64,000 nucleotides of DNA, taken from assembly GCA_035518815.1 (NCBI GenBank), contig DATIXG010000048.1, positions 3,999 to 67,998 of the forward strand, given 5' to 3'. Shown here one piece after another: positions 16,514 to 24,671 of this stretch. Position 1 is the first letter of the stretch; the number at the start of each line of letters is the position of its first letter. This DNA is from AG25 sp035518815 (GTDB lineage Bacteria > Gemmatimonadota > Gemmatimonadetes > Gemmatimonadales > GWC2-71-9). The notes beneath the pieces were generated by a model. It saw only the letters and a list, made by a program, of their open reading frames with translations. It was not told the DNA's origin and did no database searches. Position numbers and translations under genes: made by a program.

Positions 16514-18517
16514 TTAGGCCACCGCGACTGCGTTGTTCTTGTCCTTGAGGAACGCGTCCAGCTTCTCGATCTCCGCCCAGGCACCCAGCCGGTCGAACGT
16601 CGCCCGGGCTTCCTGCGCCTCCGCCTTGGCATCCTCGACCTTGCCCTCACGCAGTAGCAGGAGCGCCAGGTCGCGCTGGGCGGCGGCTATCAGCCACGAC
16701 CGCTTGTGCTCGGTCGCGCTGGCAATAACCTGCCGGAGCAGGTTTTCGGCGTCCAGCGACTTGCCCGCCCGGCCTACCGCCAGGGCGAGAATGCGCATGT
16801 CCTCGGCCTCGCGCACCGGATCCTTCAGGGCGCGATGGACCTCGAGGGCACGCTCCACTTCGTGGATCGCCTGCTGGGGTTTGCCGCGGGCAACGTGTAC
16901 TTCGGCGAGACCGGCGAGGGCCTGGGCTTCGAGCTGACGGTCGCCCAGGCGCGCGGCGTCGCGTACGGCTTCTTCGGCCACCTCGAGCGCGCGGTCCAGA
17001 TTGCCGCGCTCGCGGTAGGCGATCGCGAGGTTGTGGCGGGTCTCGACGACGCCGCGGTCGTAACGGGCCTTCTCGTAGGCGCTGATGGCGCGCGTGTACG
17101 CGCCGACCGCTCGCTCGTAGTCCCCGCGCATGTTCGCGATGATGCCGAGGTTGTTGGCGCACTTGCCGACGGTCGACAGGTCGTTCTCTTCCGTGGCCTC
17201 TTCCTGGGCTCGCGTGAAGAAGTAGACCGCCTCATCGATACCGCCCCGCTCGAGCGCGATGGCGCCGCACACGTTGAGGGCGCGAACTTCGAGCGGCCGG
17301 TCCCGCAGCACGCGCGCCCGGAGCTGCGCCACGACGGCCCAGTGCTGGCCCAGGTCCAACCGGCCGAGCCGGCTGTACGCGATGCCGCAGAGCAGCGTGA
17401 GCATCGGCGACTGCTCGAGCTCGTCCTGCGAGCGCTCGCCGAGGTAGGTGAGGAGCTGCGCGTAGTGCCCCGCGTCCGCGAGCTGCTGGGCCATGTGGAG
17501 CGGCGCGATCGATCCATGCAGCTCCACACCGAACGCCGGGTCCCAATCCTGGCCCGCGAGCGCGCGGATCTCGCCTTCGGCTCCGAGACGCGTGAAGATC
17601 GCTTTCGCCGTCCGGGCCGCGGCTTGCGCGTCGCCCGTGCGTCCCTGCCGGCGCAATACCAGCGCCAGGTCCCGCGTGGCTTCCGCGAGGAGATGCGCGC
17701 GGCCGGTCGGTTCCGCCCGCACGATCACCTCGCGCAGCATCAACTCGGCGGCTCCGAGGTCACCCTCGGCGACGAGCAGCGATGCCGCGACGCGCAGATC
17801 TTCCGCCTCACCCAGGGGGTCGCGCAGATGGCCGCGGATCTCCCGGACCTGTGCGAGCTCGCGCCGCGCGACCTGCAGCTCGCCGCGGGCGACCCGGATC
17901 TCGGCGCGACCGCGCAGTGTCAGCGCGCGCAGCGTATGATCCCCCGACCGCTCTCCCTCGGTGACGGCCCGCTCGGCCGCGGTCAGCGCTTCATCGAGCG
18001 CGCCCTGCTCGCGTAGCGTGATGCTCAGGTTGTGGAAGCATTCGGCGACGCCCTGCCGCAAACCGGCGCGATCAAACGCGGCCGCCGCGATTTCCCAGGA
18101 GCCGATCGCCTCGGCGTGACGGCCGCGCAGGCCGCTGATGATGCCGAGATTGTTCGAGCAGCGGCCCGTCGTGGCATGATCGCCATCCCGGCTCGCCGCC
18201 ATGAGGGCCTGTGTGAAGTAGTCCGCTGCCTCGTCGATCCGGCCGCTGACGAGCGCGATGGCGCCGCGCACGTTGAGGGCCTGCCGCTCGAGCGCCCGTT
18301 CAGCGCCGCTCCGCGCCTGCTCGAGGGCGAGCTCCACCCACGGCAGCGCTTCCTCGTGGCGCCCGAGACGCGCCTGCGCCGTCCCGTAGATCAGCGCCAA
18401 GCTCGGCGAATCCGCGAGCTCGCGGCCCGTGCATGCGCTCAGGTATTCGACAACGGCGGCGTGCTCGCCAACCGCTTCCAGCGCTCGGGCCTTCTCGACG
18501 AAGAGGTTCTTCGACAT
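16514..18517 (-). CDS. Internally duplicated TPR protein
   Basis: This 667-residue soluble protein is made of tetratricopeptide repeats. Residues about 1-330 and 345-655 are two homologous halves in the same order. TGRCSNNLGIISGLRGRHAE in half one matches VGKCANNLGIIANMRGDYER in half two, and ALNVRGAIALVSGRIDEAADYF matches ALNVCGAIALERGGIDEAVYFF. No enzymatic domain is attached. TPR arrays of this type act as protein-binding scaffolds. The ATG at 18517 (MSKNLFVEKA) fits the repeat phase. A secreted protein gene ends 18 bp upstream of it. Confidence 0.85.
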   Translation of the reverse strand: MSKNLFVEKARALEAVGEHAAVVEYLSACTGRELADSPSLALIYGTAQARLGRHEEALPWVELALEQARSGAERALERQALNVRGAIALVSGRIDEAADYFTQALMAASRDGDHATTGRCSNNLGIISGLRGRHAEAIGSWEIAAAAFDRAGLRQGVAECFHNLSITLREQGALDEALTAAERAVTEGERSGDHTLRALTLRGRAEIRVARGELQVARRELAQVREIRGHLRDPLGEAEDLRVAASLLVAEGDLGAAELMLREVIVRAEPTGRAHLLAEATRDLALVLRRQGRTGDAQAAARTAKAIFTRLGAEGEIRALAGQDWDPAFGVELHGSIAPLHMAQQLADAGHYAQLLTYLGERSQDELEQSPMLTLLCGIAYSRLGRLDLGQHWAVVAQLRARVLRDRPLEVRALNVCGAIALERGGIDEAVYFFTRAQEEATEENDLSTVGKCANNLGIIANMRGDYERAVGAYTRAISAYEKARYDRGVVETRHNLAIAYRERGNLDRALEVAEEAVRDAARLGDRQLEAQALAGLAEVHVARGKPQQAIHEVERALEVHRALKDPVREAEDMRILALAVGRAGKSLDAENLLRQVIASATEHKRSWLIAAAQRDLALLLLREGKVEDAKAEAQEARATFDRLGAWAEIEKLDAFLKDKNNAVAVA

Positions 18518-18535
18518 GTCTGTCTACGTGCCCGC

Positions 18536-19213
18536 TTACCAGGACACCGCGTACTCTGCGGCCACCTCGTACCTGCTGAAGTGCGGCAGCGCGACGATGA
18601 ACGACTTGTCGTCGAGGAGCTGAGTGGCGGGAACGCGCTCCCAGGCGGACATGTCTCCTTCTTGATACCAGATGCCCAGGAGCTGTGTCTCCGTGTACGT
18701 GTCGGCCGCGTTCACCACCCCGTCGCCATTCAGGTCACCGTCGGCGCCACCATACCACATCTGCATCTGCGCCGGCTCGCCGAAGGTCAAACCGGTCGGC
18801 TCGAGCGACACGCCGAACTTGGTGGTGTCGATCGTGACCGTGACCAGGACTGAATCACCCTCGGCCAGCGGAGCGCCGCCGGGCAGCGTGGCGGGGTCGG
18901 TGATCGTGAGCGACAGGAATGGATGCGAGTTGTTGCCGTTCGCATCCAGGTAGTTGATCTGCGTCGAGCGCGCCTCTCCGCGGACCGCCCAGAACGAGAC
19001 CGAGTATCGGTCGAGACTGAGAGGACCGGCCTGAGATACGCCGCTCACCACCTGACCGGAGGAAGACCCGCTCACCCGGAACTTGGGTGCGGAGCTCCCC
19101 GCCCACCGGAGAAAGTGCGGCGCCCCGGACTGGAGCGGCCCTACGGTGGTATGGTCAGCGCACCGTGCGGTGACAAGCGCCAGCGCAAGTGCGGCAACGA
19201 AACGGCGGAACAT
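18536..19213 (-). CDS. Secreted protein with a dockerin-like calcium loop
   Basis: This is a 225-residue exported protein of unknown function. It begins with a signal peptide ending near a cysteine (ALALALVTARCADH), although arginine before the cysteine is not a canonical lipobox. Near residue 165 the segment DLNGDGVVNAADTYTETQLL follows the type-I dockerin EF-hand-like calcium loop (D-x-N-x-D-G-x5-D), present once. The ATG at 19213 has GGGGGAGGA just upstream, so the longer frame to 19435 is rejected. It is divergent from the HTH-like gene at 19420 and precedes the TPR gene by 18 bp. Confidence 0.7.
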   Translation of the reverse strand: MFRRFVAALALALVTARCADHTTVGPLQSGAPHFLRWAGSSAPKFRVSGSSSGQVVSGVSQAGPLSLDRYSVSFWAVRGEARSTQINYLDANGNNSHPFLSLTITDPATLPGGAPLAEGDSVLVTVTIDTTKFGVSLEPTGLTFGEPAQMQMWYGGADGDLNGDGVVNAADTYTETQLLGIWYQEGDMSAWERVPATQLLDDKSFIVALPHFSRYEVAAEYAVSW

Positions 19214-19419
19214 GCGATCCTCCCCCAATTGACTTCGGTCGGCTACCAGGCTATCGCGAAATTGCCATACCGCGACAGCGCCCACGACACTTCCCACGCG
19301 ACTTCCACCAACAACGCAAGAACCGCGACAGCCGCGGTCTTGACGCCGGCCCGTGTATGCGGCACCTTCAGTGCAGTCCCGTGTTTCATAATTTCTGACG
19401 ACATTATGGCCCCAAAGAT

Positions 19420-20046
19420 ATGGACAAATTGTCACCGCACAAGCCCGAAACTGGACCGAAGGTGGCTCCCATAACGGATCGGCTGGCCACCCTGCTGGAG
19501 GTGTTCAGTCCGTGGGATGGTATCTCATTGACCTATCGGCAGTTCGCTGCTGAGCTGGGAGGGCCGGTCACAGTCGCGGCCATGAAGAAGTGGCCTAACC
19601 GCAAGAAATTCCCCGCAGACGTGGCTCGGTCTATCGTAGCCAAGGCTAATGAGCGGGGGTTACAAGGGGTGACCCTGGAATGGGTTCTGTGGGGGGATGG
19701 CCCAGGGCCCCATAAGAGGGTCCCGGGAAGGGCCCAAAAGGGACCCAAACAGGCATCGGCCGCCCAGGCCAAGGCCCTCACGGATCATCGGCAATTGGCG
19801 GAACAGATCGCCGAAGTCCTCGAGGCCGATCTCAGTCATAATGAGTTCGGTCAGTGGTCCGACCTCGAGGTACAGCACACCCTCCTCTGGGCCCTGAAGG
19901 ATCTCGCGCGGCGGCTCTGGGTCCTGCGCTTCTCGATGGGTGAAACGTTCAAGCTGACAGATGAATGGGCAGCGAAGGTCGGACTGCCGGTGCGCCAAGC
20001 CGAGCCACCCACCCCGGAAGCTCGCGTGGAGCCAGGCGCGGACTAG
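19420..20046 (+). CDS. Putative phage-repressor-like HTH protein
   Basis: This 208-residue protein shows no clear family match. Residues 35-90 look like an XRE/CI-type helix-turn-helix: a Leu-rich helix (SLTYRQFAAELG), then VTVAAMKKWPNRKKFP, then VARSIVAKANERGLQGVTLE ending WVLWGDGP. The last part resembles the W-L-L-x-G-x-G-P signature after the HTH of many prophage repressors. A Lys/Ala-rich linker and a charged helical C-terminus follow. Base composition is slightly lower in GC than its neighbours. No other phage gene is near, so it may be a domesticated regulator. Its stop overlaps the MATE stop. Confidence 0.55.
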   Translation: MDKLSPHKPETGPKVAPITDRLATLLEVFSPWDGISLTYRQFAAELGGPVTVAAMKKWPNRKKFPADVARSIVAKANERGLQGVTLEWVLWGDGPGPHKRVPGRAQKGPKQASAAQAKALTDHRQLAEQIAEVLEADLSHNEFGQWSDLEVQHTLLWALKDLARRLWVLRFSMGETFKLTDEWAAKVGLPVRQAEPPTPEARVEPGAD

Positions 20047-21464
20047 GTACTGCGCTCCGCCGCGTCGATCTCCACGCGGATATGCCGCCATTTGCCTTGC
20101 CGGAACCGCAGCGCGCTGAGCGCGCAGCGCGTTGCGTGCCCCACCACGATCGCCGTCCAGATATCCGCAGGATGTAACCCGCGCATCGCTTGAAGCGCGG
20201 CACACAATCCGAGCGGCAGGACAATCTGCGAGACAATCGAGATATAGAGGGGCGAGCGCGTGTCGCCCGTTCCCTGCAGGCCGCCGGTGTAGGTGAGCGC
20301 CACCGTGATAAAGAACCCCGAGACGCTCAGGTAAGCGAGCAGCTGGGTGCCGAGTCCGACGACTACGGGGTCCGTCATGCCGAACAGCGCGAGCAGCCGG
20401 CCGGGAATCGTGATGAAGAGCGCGCCCACGAACGCCGCCACACTCAATCCGATCGCGGCGGCCACGTGCACGCCCCGCACCGAGCGTTCCGGGTGGCCGG
20501 CGCCCAGGTTCTGGCCCGCGATGGCCGCCGCCGCACCCATCAGACCGACCGACGTCCACGTGATGAAGGAAAACAGCTCGCCGTATCCTACGGCGTAGAC
20601 GGCTTGCGCCTCCGCGCTCCGCTCGAGCGAGCCGATGAACCGCAACAGCAGGACGCCCGCGATGTTCATCGCGATCCCCTGAACTCCGGTGGGGAGCCCA
20701 AACCGGAACAGGGATCTGATGATCCCCCAGTCGGGCCTCCAATCCATGTCGCGGTGCCAGGTAACCACCAGCCGTCCGCTGCACAACAGGTATACGGCGA
20801 GTGCGCTCACAATGGCCCCCGCGATGGCCGTGCCCACCGCGGCACCCGCCGTCCCCATGCGGGGGATCGGTCCCCAGCCGCGAATGCAGATGACGTTGAA
20901 CACGATGTTCAGGACCGTCATCAGGACACCGAGGCGGAGCGGCGTATGGGCGTCGCCGGCTGAGCGGAGCGCCCCCCCGACCATGAAGAACATCAGCATG
21001 CCGAAACTGGTCACGAGCATGATGCGGAGGTACGGCAGTGCCTCGGCGCGAACCGCCGGGGCGGCATGCACGAGGCCGAGGAGCGGCGGCGCCAGCGCAT
21101 AGCCCAGCGGCGCGAGAATGAAGGCGGACAGCCCTACGGCCGCGAGGAACGCCTGGTAGACCGTGCGGTTCACCTTCTCCGCGTCGCCTGCGCCGGCGAA
21201 GCGCGCGACCAGAACGCTCATGCCCGTGAAGAGCGAGCTCACGAACACGATCACAACGAGAAAGATCTGGAACGACACACCGATCGCCGCGTTCCCGGCG
21301 AAGCCCACGAAATGCCCGACGAGCGCGTGGTCGATGACGCCCTGGGCGCCGCCGATCACGTTCTGCAGCATGGTGGGCCAGGCGATGCGCCACACCGCGC
21401 GGGCAATGGGACCCTCGACGATCGAGCGGTCGAACGGCTTGCCGGTGGTCGCGGGGGCTGCCAT
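20043..21464 (-). CDS. MATE-family multidrug/metabolite exporter
   Basis: This is a 473-residue, 12-helix inner-membrane antiporter with two homologous six-helix bundles. Family segments include the TM1 region IAWPTMLQNVIGGAQGVIDH, GGALRSAGDAHTPL at the end of TM5, and its counterpart TYTGGLQGTGDTRSPLY in the second half. The ATG at 21464 is chosen because the upstream extension is basic and atypical. It is divergent from the nuclease-like gene with only 25 bp between. The substrate is unknown. Confidence 0.93.
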   Translation of the reverse strand: MAAPATTGKPFDRSIVEGPIARAVWRIAWPTMLQNVIGGAQGVIDHALVGHFVGFAGNAAIGVSFQIFLVVIVFVSSLFTGMSVLVARFAGAGDAEKVNRTVYQAFLAAVGLSAFILAPLGYALAPPLLGLVHAAPAVRAEALPYLRIMLVTSFGMLMFFMVGGALRSAGDAHTPLRLGVLMTVLNIVFNVICIRGWGPIPRMGTAGAAVGTAIAGAIVSALAVYLLCSGRLVVTWHRDMDWRPDWGIIRSLFRFGLPTGVQGIAMNIAGVLLLRFIGSLERSAEAQAVYAVGYGELFSFITWTSVGLMGAAAAIAGQNLGAGHPERSVRGVHVAAAIGLSVAAFVGALFITIPGRLLALFGMTDPVVVGLGTQLLAYLSVSGFFITVALTYTGGLQGTGDTRSPLYISIVSQIVLPLGLCAALQAMRGLHPADIWTAIVVGHATRCALSALRFRQGKWRHIRVEIDAAERST

Positions 21465-21489
21465 GTCGCGAAGATAGTAACATTCCCCC

Positions 21490-22839
21490 ATGTCCCTCGC
21501 CGAGCGTGCCGTCGCCGGTCTCGACGCGAACCGCACGGTCAAGGATGAGCTGACCGAGGCGTTCACGCGACAGGGCCGCCGCCGCCGCATCTCCGTGACC
21601 GACCTCGTGAATCCGCGCCAGGCCTACTTCCAACGCGCCCGTCCCGACATCCACCCCGATGCGGAGCGCAAGCAGGCGATGCTCGCGGGCGCCGGGTTTC
21701 ACGAGGTCTTCGGCCGTGCCGTGTCCACCGAAGAGTTCATCGAGCAGTTCGTGGAATTCCAGGGGATCGTCGGAAAGATCGACATCTACGAGGACGTGCC
21801 CGTCGAGCTCAAAACGACCGCGTCACTGCCGGCCGGCCCCGCGGCCGCGCGGGCGAGCTACCTCGACCAGCTCGGGATGTACTGCACGATGACGGGACGC
21901 GACGAGGGACGCCTCTTTGTCTACAAGCGCGCGCAGTACGGCCGGCCCGGCGCCCTGCGGGCATTCGACGTCCGTTTCAGGGACCTCTGCGGCGTGGAAC
22001 GAGAGATGGTGCGGCGCCGCGATCTGTTCCGGTACGCGCTCGAGCATCAGGACCCCACGGGCCTGCCGCGGTGCGAATGGTTCGAGCTGCGGTGCGACTA
22101 CCGCACGGTCTGCGGGTGTGAGACGGCGGACCTCCTGACGCGCGTGGTGCCCGCCGCGAAGGTGCAAGTCGTCGAGAACGCCACCCTTGTTGCGGCGCTC
22201 GCCCCCTCACTCGCTGAGGGGCCATTCGCCTCGCGCGGGGAAGAGACGCCGGACGCGGGCCCCCGGTTCGGCTTGAACGATCTCGTGTTTCCCCGCAAGG
22301 CCGCCATCAGGCGGAAGGCCGTGGCCGATGGCCAGCCTGAGGAAGAGGACGCGGACCTCGATACCTCGCTCGCGGGCCTCGAGCGCCTCGGCTTCGGGGA
22401 TGCGCTCAAAGACGCTCTCTGGTACGGCGTGCCCGGCGCGTTCGGTCGCGTCTCCGTCTCGCTCCGGGGCCTGAAGGGGAAGGTGGGAACGTTCCGCGGC
22501 GTCCCCACAATCATCCGCTCGACCAAAAAGCCCCGGATGGTCGACCGGCCGCAGCTCGTGGAGGAGTTTCCGTACTACTTCGACCGCATCGCCTTCGAGT
22601 GCGCGCTCACGGGTTGCGAGACGGGACGCGTCGTCATCTACTACGAGGCTGTGAAGGGCGAGAAGTTCATGGTATACGACGTGCACTTCCGGAACCTGGA
22701 CGCGATTCGAGCGGAAGCCGACCGGCGGCTTGGGCTACTTGAATCGGGTGCGCCGCCCGAGCAGCTGCCGGCCTGCGAGCCCGCGTGGATGCCGAACTAT
22801 TGTTCGCTGGGGCCGCGCTGTGCGTGTCGCTCGAGTTGA
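21490..22839 (+). CDS. Tandem Cas4/RecB-like PD-(D/E)XK protein with two Cys clusters
   Basis: This 449-residue protein has two related halves. The N-terminal half (about 35-220) has RecB/Cas4-like nuclease motifs: GKIDIYEDVPVELKTT (Asp and Glu-x-Lys) and YLDQLGMYCTMTG (Q-x3-Y). It ends in a C-x6-C-x5-C-x-C cluster (near 196-211) like the Fe-S clamp of Cas4/AddB nucleases. The C-terminal half (about 260-447) repeats the order: GKVGTFRGVPTIIRST, then YYFDRIAFECALTGCETGRV, then a C-x8-C-x5-C-x-C cluster. In this copy the Asp and the Glu-x-Lys are replaced, so it is probably a dead nuclease that kept its Fe-S fold. No cas genes or repeats lie near. It may act in DNA repair or end processing. Confidence 0.7.
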   Translation: MSLAERAVAGLDANRTVKDELTEAFTRQGRRRRISVTDLVNPRQAYFQRARPDIHPDAERKQAMLAGAGFHEVFGRAVSTEEFIEQFVEFQGIVGKIDIYEDVPVELKTTASLPAGPAAARASYLDQLGMYCTMTGRDEGRLFVYKRAQYGRPGALRAFDVRFRDLCGVEREMVRRRDLFRYALEHQDPTGLPRCEWFELRCDYRTVCGCETADLLTRVVPAAKVQVVENATLVAALAPSLAEGPFASRGEETPDAGPRFGLNDLVFPRKAAIRRKAVADGQPEEEDADLDTSLAGLERLGFGDALKDALWYGVPGAFGRVSVSLRGLKGKVGTFRGVPTIIRSTKKPRMVDRPQLVEEFPYYFDRIAFECALTGCETGRVVIYYEAVKGEKFMVYDVHFRNLDAIRAEADRRLGLLESGAPPEQLPACEPAWMPNYCSLGPRCACRSS

Positions 22840-22905
22840 TGCGAACGTCCGACCCGTCGGCGCGTGACTCCACTACATAGAGCAACGCGCGCCCTAGAAT
22901 CCACA

Positions 22906-22935
22906 GCGCCCGCCGGGAAGCTTCCCGGCGGGCGC
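22906..22935. terminator. Perfect 30-bp palindrome between convergent genes
   Basis: Two 15-bp arms meet with no spacer (arm GCGCCCGCCGGGAAG and its complement). The palindrome lies between the convergent nuclease-like and C39-like genes and probably ends transcription from both sides. There is no T-run. Confidence 0.65.
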
Positions 22936-22965
22936 TGCGAGTTTCCAGAGCGGGGATGTCCCCCG

Positions 22966-23832
22966 TTAGGCCGCGGAAGCGGTGTCCGCTGCTCGCGGGC
23001 CGTGGGGCTCGCCAGACGCGAGGGCGACGACGATGTCGGCGAGCCGAGCTACCGCCACCGGTTCGCTCTCGGGAGCGAGCAGCGCGCGGTACATTCCCGC
23101 CACGAAGGCGAGACCGTCCACGACCCGCAGCATGGCGTCACTCGCCACAGTCCCGGAGCGCGCCGCCGCACATTCAGCGATCGCCTGGCGCCGGGCGGAC
23201 ACGAACCGTTCGAGGTCCCGGCCCAGCTCGAGCTGAGCGCCTGCCGAGAGAGCCAGAGGGAGCAGCGCCCGCGCATAGTCGTCCCAGCGGCTCGCGATGA
23301 GCGCGTGCTCCGGCTGAGCTAGCAGGTGTGCCCGATCGGTAGGAAGGGACAGGCGCAGCCGGGGCTCCCGACGCGGCAAGATCGGGTGCAGGTCATAGAG
23401 GGTGCGGGTCCAGACCCCACCCAGCCACGGGCGCCGACAGGCGAGGCGGTCGAGTAACTCCTCCCACGGCTCGGCCCGGAGCGGCGCATCGTACTTGGAG
23501 TCGAAGACCATCACGATCTCGGCGTCCGCCGACACCGCCGTCACCCAATGCTCCCACTGGTCGATGCAGAGGAGCACCGGGGCGCCGCCGCTGAGCCAGG
23601 AGTCGAGCGCCTCGCGGGTGGGCTCGCGGGCCGTTCCCCGCACGAGGCGGAGCTCTGCCCCGTGCAGCCGAGCCGCGCGCCGTAGGCCAGGCTCGTCGGT
23701 GCCCAGGCGCTCCGTGGTTCCCGCGGCTCGCGCCAGCTCCTCCTCGCGGGCAAACACACCGAGCGCGAGCAGCGCGTGTTTGAGCGCGAATGGACCACAG
23801 GTCCAAGCGTTGGGCTGTCCGTACAGTGCCAT
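22966..23832 (-). CDS. C39-like cysteine peptidase domain protein
   Basis: This 288-residue protein opens with QPNAWTCGPFALKHALLALG, the C39/papain-like active-site helix (Cys12 after a Gln oxyanion residue). The His comes in WEHWVTAVSADAEI and the third residue in VFDSKYD. The first 150 residues thus look like a complete C39-type peptidase. The remainder is helical and unrecognised. There is no signal peptide and no ABC transporter domain, unlike bacteriocin-processing C39 enzymes. The gene sits alone behind an AT-rich promoter region, and no Shine-Dalgarno is evident before the ATG at 23832. Confidence 0.7.
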   Translation of the reverse strand: MALYGQPNAWTCGPFALKHALLALGVFAREEELARAAGTTERLGTDEPGLRRAARLHGAELRLVRGTAREPTREALDSWLSGGAPVLLCIDQWEHWVTAVSADAEIVMVFDSKYDAPLRAEPWEELLDRLACRRPWLGGVWTRTLYDLHPILPRREPRLRLSLPTDRAHLLAQPEHALIASRWDDYARALLPLALSAGAQLELGRDLERFVSARRQAIAECAAARSGTVASDAMLRVVDGLAFVAGMYRALLAPESEPVAVARLADIVVALASGEPHGPRAADTASAA

Positions 23833-23921
23833 GTTTTAGGGGGTGATTCGTTGCCCCCAATATAGCAGTTCGCGCCCCATCCACATGGTTAAATCATTGT
23901 GCTACAATAATATAGACAATA
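23833..23921. other. AT-rich intergenic segment
   Basis: This 89-bp gap is the most AT-rich stretch of its neighbourhood (CTACAATAATATAGACAAT near 23899-23917). It probably carries the promoter of the C39-like gene, but no single -35/-10 pair stands out. A small GGGGG...CCCCC inverted repeat (23839-23858) lies just upstream of that start codon. Confidence 0.4.
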
Positions 23922-24671
23922 TCACCCCTCTGCCGCGAGCAGGGCCCGGGTCGCTTGGTGCCGCGGACGCTCCAGCACGTCGCCGGGGTCGCCCGCTTCG
24001 ACCACCACCCCCTGGGCGAGGATGGCTACCCGGTCGGCGTGCGCCCGGGCGAATGCGGCGTCGTGCGTCGCGACTAGCAGTCCCCGCCCTTCGGCCGCCA
24101 GCCGGCGCATAGTCTGACCCAGGCTGCTCCGCCGGGCGGGGTCGAGCGCGGCGGTCGGCTCGTCCATAAGAAGGAGGGGCGGGTTGGGGGCGAGCGCCCG
24201 CGCGATCGCCACCCGCTGCGCTTCTCCGCCCGACAGCCGTGCCGGCAGGGCATTCGCGCGGGCCTCAACCCCCAACGCGCTGAGCAGGGCATGGGCCGCA
24301 CGCTGGGCGTCGGCCTCCGTTTGACCGAGGACGTGCGTCAGGGCGAGGGTGACGTTGTCGATCACGCACAGGTGATCGAACAGTGCGTGACCCTGGAACA
24401 CGAGTCCCACCCGGCGCCGGAGCGGCTGGAGGCGCGACTGAGGAGGCACGCGGCCGGGCTCGAGAGCGATGCCGTCGACTTCGATTCTTCCCGCGTCGAA
24501 CGCCTGAAGTGCCGCCACCGCTCGGAGTGCCGAGGTTTTTCCCGCCCCGGAGAGCCCCATGAGCGCCAGCACCTCGCCGCGGCGGACCTCGAGTGAGACT
24601 CCGCGGAGCACATCCCGGCCGTCGTAGCAGAGACGCAGGTCCTCGATCGAGAGGAGCGCTCTCCCGGTCAC
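23922..24671 (-). CDS. Polar amino-acid ABC importer, ATPase subunit
   Basis: This 249-residue nucleotide-binding subunit has Walker A MGLSGAGKTSAL, a Q-loop (GLVFQGHALFDHLCV), signature ARLSGGEAQRVAIARALA, Walker B LLLMDEPTAALDP and switch His (VATHDAAFARAHAD). The GTG at 24671 overlaps the permease stop as GTGA, so the longer frame to 24749 is discarded. It pairs with the binding-protein/permease fusion upstream to make a compact two-gene importer. Confidence 0.93.
   Translation of the reverse strand: MTGRALLSIEDLRLCYDGRDVLRGVSLEVRRGEVLALMGLSGAGKTSALRAVAALQAFDAGRIEVDGIALEPGRVPPQSRLQPLRRRVGLVFQGHALFDHLCVIDNVTLALTHVLGQTEADAQRAAHALLSALGVEARANALPARLSGGEAQRVAIARALAPNPPLLLMDEPTAALDPARRSSLGQTMRRLAAEGRGLLVATHDAAFARAHADRVAILAQGVVVEAGDPGDVLERPRHQATRALLAAEG

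Noticed and set aside
19660..21702. A 680-codon minus-strand frame overlapping MATE
   Set aside because: Out of frame with the transporter, Arg/Gly-rich with no membrane helices.
21490..22839. CRISPR-associated Cas4
   Set aside because: No cas1/cas2 or repeat array in the window, and the tandem architecture is unlike Cas4; only the fold similarity is kept.
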